Shown here piece by piece: positions 58,727 to 64,000 of a stretch of 64,000 nucleotides of DNA. The DNA lies in assembly GCA_023375785.1 (NCBI GenBank), contig SZWC01001568.1, positions 165,859 through 229,858 of the forward strand, written 5' to 3'. A program made the translations under genes and the position numbers. Source of the stretch: Penium margaritaceum. Lineage: Eukaryota; Streptophyta; Zygnematophyceae; Desmidiales; Peniaceae. The notes below the pieces were generated by a model. That model was given only the letters and a program-made list of their open reading frames with translations, searched no databases and had not been told where the DNA came from. Positions within the stretch are counted from its first letter, which is position 1; each line of letters begins with the position of its first letter.

Positions 58727-58731
58727 CACGG

Positions 58732-61700
58732 TAGTTATCGATTAGCAAGTACAAAGACCTTCAATCAGTAGTGGCAGGGTGTGGCTATCATGCACAATGA
58801 CCAGCCAAAGTAGGCATACGTCACTGACCATGACCAGATCATTTCACTTTGTGTGGTCGACGTTGATAACTCGTAACACAAGTCACGAGTGGTCAAAGGA
58901 GGAAGCAATGGTTTGGGTATACAAGTTATCAACTAGCAAGTACAAAGAACTTCAATAGGTAGTGGCTTGGTATGGCTACCATGGACAATGACCAATCAAA
59001 GTAGGCATATGTCGCTGACCATGGCCAAATAACTTCACTATGTGTGGTCAACGTTCCCAACCTTAGTACGAGTCAAAAATGGTCAGAGGGGGTAACAATG
59101 GTTTGGGGAAAGTAGTTATCAATGAGCAGGTAAAAATATCTTCAATAAGTAGTGGAAGAGAGTGGCTATCATGCAAAATGAACCACCAAAATAGGCATAT
59201 GTCACTGGTTATGACCAAAGAAAATCACTACGTGTGGTCAACATTGAGAACTCATAATGCAAGTCACAAATTGTCAAAGGGGAAAACAAAGGTTTGGGAA
59301 TTCTAGTTGTCGATTAGTATGTAAAAATACCTTCAATAAGAAGCGGCACAGTGTGGCTACCATACACAAAGACCAACCAAAGTAGGCATGTGTGATTGAC
59401 CATGACCAAAGATTTTCACTATGTGTGGTCAATGTTGACAACTCATAATACAACTCACAAATGGTCAAAGGGAGAAACATTGGTTGGGAACACTAGTAAT
59501 CAACTAGCAAGTACAAAGACATTCAATATGTAGTGGAACGGTATGGCTACTATGCACAGCAACCAACCAATGTAGGCATGTCACTGACCATGACCAAAGG
59601 ACTTCACTATGTGTGGTCAACGTTGACGATTCAATATACAAATGACAAATGGTCAGAGGGGGAAACAATCATTTGGGAATACTAGCTATTGACTAGTAAG
59701 GAAAAAGACTTTCAATAAGTAGTGGCACAGTGTGGCTACCATGCACAATGACCAACCAAAGTGAACATGTGTGGCTGACCATAACCAAAGAATTTCACTA
59801 TGTGTGGCCAATGTTCATAACTCATACCACACGTCACAAATGGTCAGAGGAGGAAACGATGATTTGGAAATGAAATTTATTGACTAGCAAGTTCAAAGGC
59901 CTTCAATAAGAAGTGGCACGGTGCAGCTACCATGCACAATGACCAGCCAAAGTAGGCATATGTGACTGACCATGGCCAAAGAATTTCACTGTGTGGTCAA
60001 CGTTGACAAATTACAATACGAGTCATAAACCGTCGGAGGGGGAAACAATAATTTGGGAATACTAGCTATCAACTAGTAAGTACAAAGACTTTCAATAAGT
60101 AGTGGCACAGTGTGGCTACCATGCACAATGACCAACCAAAGTGAACATATGTGGCTGACCATGACCAAAGAATTTCACTATGTGTGGCCAATGTTCATAA
60201 CTCATAATACAAGTCACAAATGGTCAGAGGAGGAAAAGATGGTTTGAATACAAAAGTTATTGACTAGCAAGTTCAAAGGCATTCAATAAGTAGTGGCACG
60301 GTGCGGCTAGCATGCACAATGACCAACCAAAGTAGGCATATGTGACTGACCATGGCCAAAGAATTTCACTACGTGTGGTCAACGTTGACAACTTACAATA
60401 CGAGTCAGAAATGGTCAAAGTGGGAAACAATGGTTGAGGAATACTAGTCATCGACTAGCAAGTACAATATCCTTCAATAAGTAGTGGCACGGTGTGGCTT
60501 TCATGTAAAATGGCCAACAAAAGTAGGCATATGTCACTGAGCATGGCCAAAGAATTTCACTCTGTGTGGTCAACGTTGACAACTCATAACACGAGTCACA
60601 AATGGTGAGAGGGGGAAAGAATGGTTTAGGAAGACTAGTTATGGCCTAGCAAGTGCAAAGACCTTCAGTAAGCAGTGGCACGGTGTGGCTACCATGCACA
60701 ATGTCCAACCAAAGTAGGCATATGTCACTGAACATGACCAAACATTTTCACTAAGTGTGGTCACCGTTGACAACTCATAACATGAGTCAATTGTCAATGG
60801 GGCAAGCAATGGTCTGGGAATACTAGGTATCAATTAGCAAGTACAAAGAACTTCAATACGTAGTGGCACGGTGTGGCTACCATGCACAACGACCACCAAA
60901 GAAGGCATGTATCACTGACCATGACCAGAGAATTTTATTATGTATGGTCAACATTTCCAACTGATAATACATTTCACAAGTGTTCAGAGGGGGAAACAAT
61001 GGTTTGGGAATACCAGTTATTGACTAGCAAGTACGAAGAACTTCAATATGTAGTGGCACAGCATGGCTACCATGCAATGATCAACCAAAGTAGGCACGTG
61101 TCACTGACCATGACGAAAGAATTTCACTTTGTGTGGTCAACATTGACAACTCATAAAACATGTCACAAATGATTAGAGGGGGAAACAATGGTTTGGAAAT
61201 ACTAGTAACTGACTAGTGAGTACAAAGACGTTCAATAAGTAGTGGCAGAGTGTGCCCATCATGCACAATGACCCACCAAAGTAGGCATATGTCAATGACC
61301 ATGACCAAGAATTAAACTACGTGTGGTAAACATTGACAACTCATAATACGAGTCCAAAATGGCAAAACAGGTAAACTCTAGTTTGGTAATACTTGTTATG
61401 GACTAGGAAAAAAAAATTCCTTCAACAAGTAGTGGCACGGTGTGGCTACCATGCACCATGACGAACCAAAGAAGGCATATGTCACTAACCATGACCAAAT
61501 GATTTCACTATGTGTGGTCAACGTTGACAAATCATAATACGATTCACAAATGGTCAGATGTGGAAACAATGGATTGGTATTTTTGGTTATCAACTAGCCA
61601 GCACAAAGACCTTCAATAAGTACTGGCATGGTGTGGCTACCATGCAAAATGAACAACCAAAGTGGGGATGTTTAACTGACCATGACCAAAGAGTTTCACA

Positions 61701-63925
61701 ATGTGTGGTCAACGTCAACAACTCATAATACGAGTTATAAATGGTCACAGGGGGAAACAAAAGGTTTGGGAATACAATTTATCCACTAGCAAGTACAGAT
61801 ACCTTCAATGAGTAGTGGAACGGTGTGGCTACCATGCACAATGACCAACCAAAGTAGGCATACATAACTGACCATGACAAAAGAATTTCACTATGTGTGG
61901 TCAATGTAGACAACTCACAATACAAGTCAGAAATGGTCAGAAAGGGAAACAATGGTTTGGGAATACTAGTTATCGACTCGGAATTTCAAATAAATTCAAT
62001 AAGTAGTGGCACGGTGTGCCTGCCATTCTCAATAACCTCCAAAGTAGGCATATGTCCCTGACCAGTACCAAAGAACTTCACTATGTTTGGTCAACGTTGA
62101 CAACTCATAACTTGAGTCACAAATGGTCAGAGGGGAAAAAAATGGTTTGGGAATACTAGTTATTGACTAGCATGTACGAAGACCTTCAATACGTAGTGGC
62201 ACGGTGTGACTACCATGCACAATGACCAACCAAAGTGGGCATATGTCACTGACCGTGACCAGATAACTTCACTATGTGTGGTCAATGTTTATAAACTCAT
62301 AATACGAGTCACAAATGGTCAGAGGGAGAAACAATGGTTTGGGAATACTAGTTATCAACAATCAAGTACAAAGACCTTTAATATGTAGTGGCACGGCGTG
62401 GCTACCATGCACAATGACCAACAAAAGTAGGCATATGTCACTGAACATGGCCAAACAATTTCACCATGTGTGGTCAACGTTGACAACACATAACACAAGT
62501 CACAAATGGTCAAAGGGGGAAACAATGGTTTGGGAATTCTTGTTATCAACCAGCAAGTACAAAGACCTTCAATGATTAGTGGCACGGTGTGGATACCATG
62601 CATAATGACAAACCAAAGGAGGCACGCTATGGCCAACACTCACAATGACCAAGCAAAGAAGGCATATGTCACTGACCATGACCAAAGAATTTCACTCTGT
62701 GTGGTCAACATTGATTACTCATAATACAAATCACAAATGGTGAGAGGGATCAACAACGGTTTGGGAATACCAGGTATTGACTAAGAAGGACAAAGAAATT
62801 CAATAAGCACTAGCACGGTGTGGCTACCATGCACAATGGACAACCAAACTAGGCATATGTCACTAACAATAACCAAAGAATCTCACTGTGTGTGGTGAAC
62901 GTTGACAACTCACAAGAATACTAGTTGTTGACTAACAAGTACAGAGACCTTCAATATGTAGTGGCACGGTGTGGCTACTATGCACAAAAACCACCAAAGT
63001 AGGTGTACATCACTGGCCATGACCAAAGAATTTCACTATGCATGGTCAACTTTTCCAACTCATTATACGTTTCACAAATGGTGAGAGGGGGAAAGAATGG
63101 TTTGGGGATACTAGTTATCGACTTGAAAATACATATACCTTCAATACATAGTGGTATGGCGTGGCTACCATGCACAATGACCAACCATATAAGGCATATG
63201 TTACTGATCATGACCAAATAGTTTCACTATGTGTTTTCAACATTAACAAATTACAATACGAGTCACAATTGGTCAGGTGGGGAAACAATGGGTTGGGAAT
63301 ACTGGTTATCAACTAGCAAGTACAAAGACCTTAAAAAAGTACTGGCATGGTGTGGCTACCATGCACAATGAACAACCAAAGTAGGCATATGTCACTGACA
63401 ACGACCAAAGAGTTTCACTGTGTGTAGTCAACATCAACAACTCTTAATACAAGTCAAAAATGGTTAGAGGTAGAAACAATGGTTTGGGAATACGAGTCAT
63501 CGACTGGCAAGTGCAAAGGCCTTCAATAAGTAGTCGCACGGTGTGGTTTCCATGCACAATGACCAACCAAAGTAGGTATATGTCACTGACCATTACAAAA
63601 GAATTTGAATGTGTGGTTAACGTTGACAACTCATAGTACAAGTTAAAAATGGTCAAAGGGGGAAACAATGGTTTGGGAATACTAGTTATCGACAAGCAAG
63701 TTTAAAGGCATTTAGTAAGTTGTGGTACATTTTGCCTGCCATACACAATGACCACCAAAGTAGGCATATGTCACGGACCAATACCAAAGAATTTCACTAT
63801 GTCTGGTCAACGTTGACAATTCATTATAACATTCACAAATGTTCAGAGGGGGGAACAATGGTTTGGGAATAGTAGTTAATGACTAGCAAGTACGAAGACC
63901 TTCAATACGTAGTGATACGGTGTGG
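58732..63925. repeat. Satellite of about 190 bp, right block (about 27 units)
   Basis: Same unit as 51836-55651. The first 75 bp duplicate 55577-55651. A two-unit block near 59700-60080 is repeated almost unchanged at 60080-60455 (sharing CAAAGTGAACATNTGTGGCTG and AATGTTCATAACTC), showing local dimeric amplification. The unit breaks down at about 63925. Confidence 0.95.
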
Positions 63926-64000
63926 CCTTTAATTTCGATCATTATAAAAACGCAAGTTAAGTGATCTTTAACTTCGTTCAAGAATTTCATAAAAAACGTT
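63926..64000. other. End of satellite, AT-rich unassigned sequence
   Basis: From GTGTGGCC the sequence departs from the satellite and becomes AT-rich (TTTAATTTCGATCATTATAAAAACGC). Too short to classify; it may be another insertion or the array edge. Confidence 0.6.

Larger units (their letters stand above)
55652..58731 (-). mobile_element. Penelope-like retroelement without visible endonuclease, inserted in the satellite
   Basis: On the minus strand the insert reads: C-terminal RT fragment with stop (58731-58407), a hammerhead-like fold, a 69-bp spacer, ORF1 (58337-57120), RT in the -1 frame (57183-55849, continuing after a stop to about 55660), then satellite. The partial copy upstream of the main ORFs is the tandem or pseudo-LTR arrangement known in Penelope-like elements. 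No GIY-YIG nuclease follows the RT C-terminus, so it fits the endonuclease-deficient group described from telomeric regions of several eukaryotes. The main copy is cut in the RT, and the insert is bordered by a 75-bp duplication. Confidence 0.8.
58407..58731 (-). pseudogene. C-terminal RT fragment of a Penelope-like element (upstream partial copy)
   Basis: The frame enters from the satellite and, from 58731, reads RVLRSFAKRLRIFYPTVF, then ILAWRLPSMLKKHLVRARLPQ. The pattern of a Pro-aromatic segment followed by 'LA-x-R...NLK..LVRA+L' is the end of the Penelope-like RT core, just before the place where the endonuclease normally starts. Here a Pro/Ser/Thr-rich tail of about 60 residues follows and ends at TAA 58407-58409, with no CCHH or GIY-YIG motif. 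It supplies sequence absent from the truncated main copy, though roughly 70-100 intermediate residues are in neither. Confidence 0.65.

Noticed and set aside
1-64000. tRNA or rRNA genes
   Set aside because: I saw no rRNA-like conserved blocks. The tRNA-like matches are only 12-base primer-binding sites of LTR elements.

Overview
The window looks like repeat-dominated DNA from a draft nuclear assembly of a eukaryote, and I found no convincing host gene. Every coding trace belongs to retroelements: at least five Ty1/copia elements (A, B/E, C/D, F and a remnant H), one Ty3/gypsy chromovirus (G) and one Penelope-like element. Several primer-binding sites match the 3' end of initiator tRNA-Met, as is common in plant LTR retrotransposons, so I favour the green lineage, possibly a streptophyte alga. 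That assignment is inference with low confidence. A six-N gap at 11921-11926 shows the sequence is an assembled draft.

Layout. 1-7090: decayed copia element A on the minus strand. 7103-9267 and 16895-23365: two halves of a second minus-strand copia (B/E), split by a related tandem block, C/D (9268-16894: LTR, gag-pol, LTR, gag). A solo LTR of the C/D family lies inverted in the B/E leader at 20890-21863. 24030-25290: an LTR and pol remnant (H). 25300-46974: a GC-rich 21-bp minisatellite of about 9.3 kb, split by copia F (26775-39157). F's own left LTR is split by gypsy element G (26837-32964), which has two LTRs and a 5-bp target duplication ACTAT. Insertion order is therefore array, then F, then G.

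46975-47020: a perfect 17-bp inverted repeat joins the 21-bp array to an unrelated AT-rich 13-bp minisatellite (47021-51835). From 51836 to about 63925 there is a satellite of about 190 bp per unit, interrupted at 55652-58731 by a Penelope-like retroelement.

The most interesting object is this Penelope-like element. It is minus-strand. It begins with the C-terminal piece of a reverse-transcriptase ORF that shows no GIY-YIG nuclease, followed by a 40-nt hammerhead-ribozyme-like fold and a lysine-rich ORF1. The reverse-transcriptase ORF overlaps ORF1 in the -1 frame, and a canonical A AAA AAC slippery heptamer lies inside the overlap. The element is truncated in the RT and flanked by a 75-bp direct duplication of one satellite unit. 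Each ORF carries one in-frame stop. Parts of this are known for endonuclease-lacking Penelope-like elements; the slippery-site arrangement and the insertion structure deserve checking.
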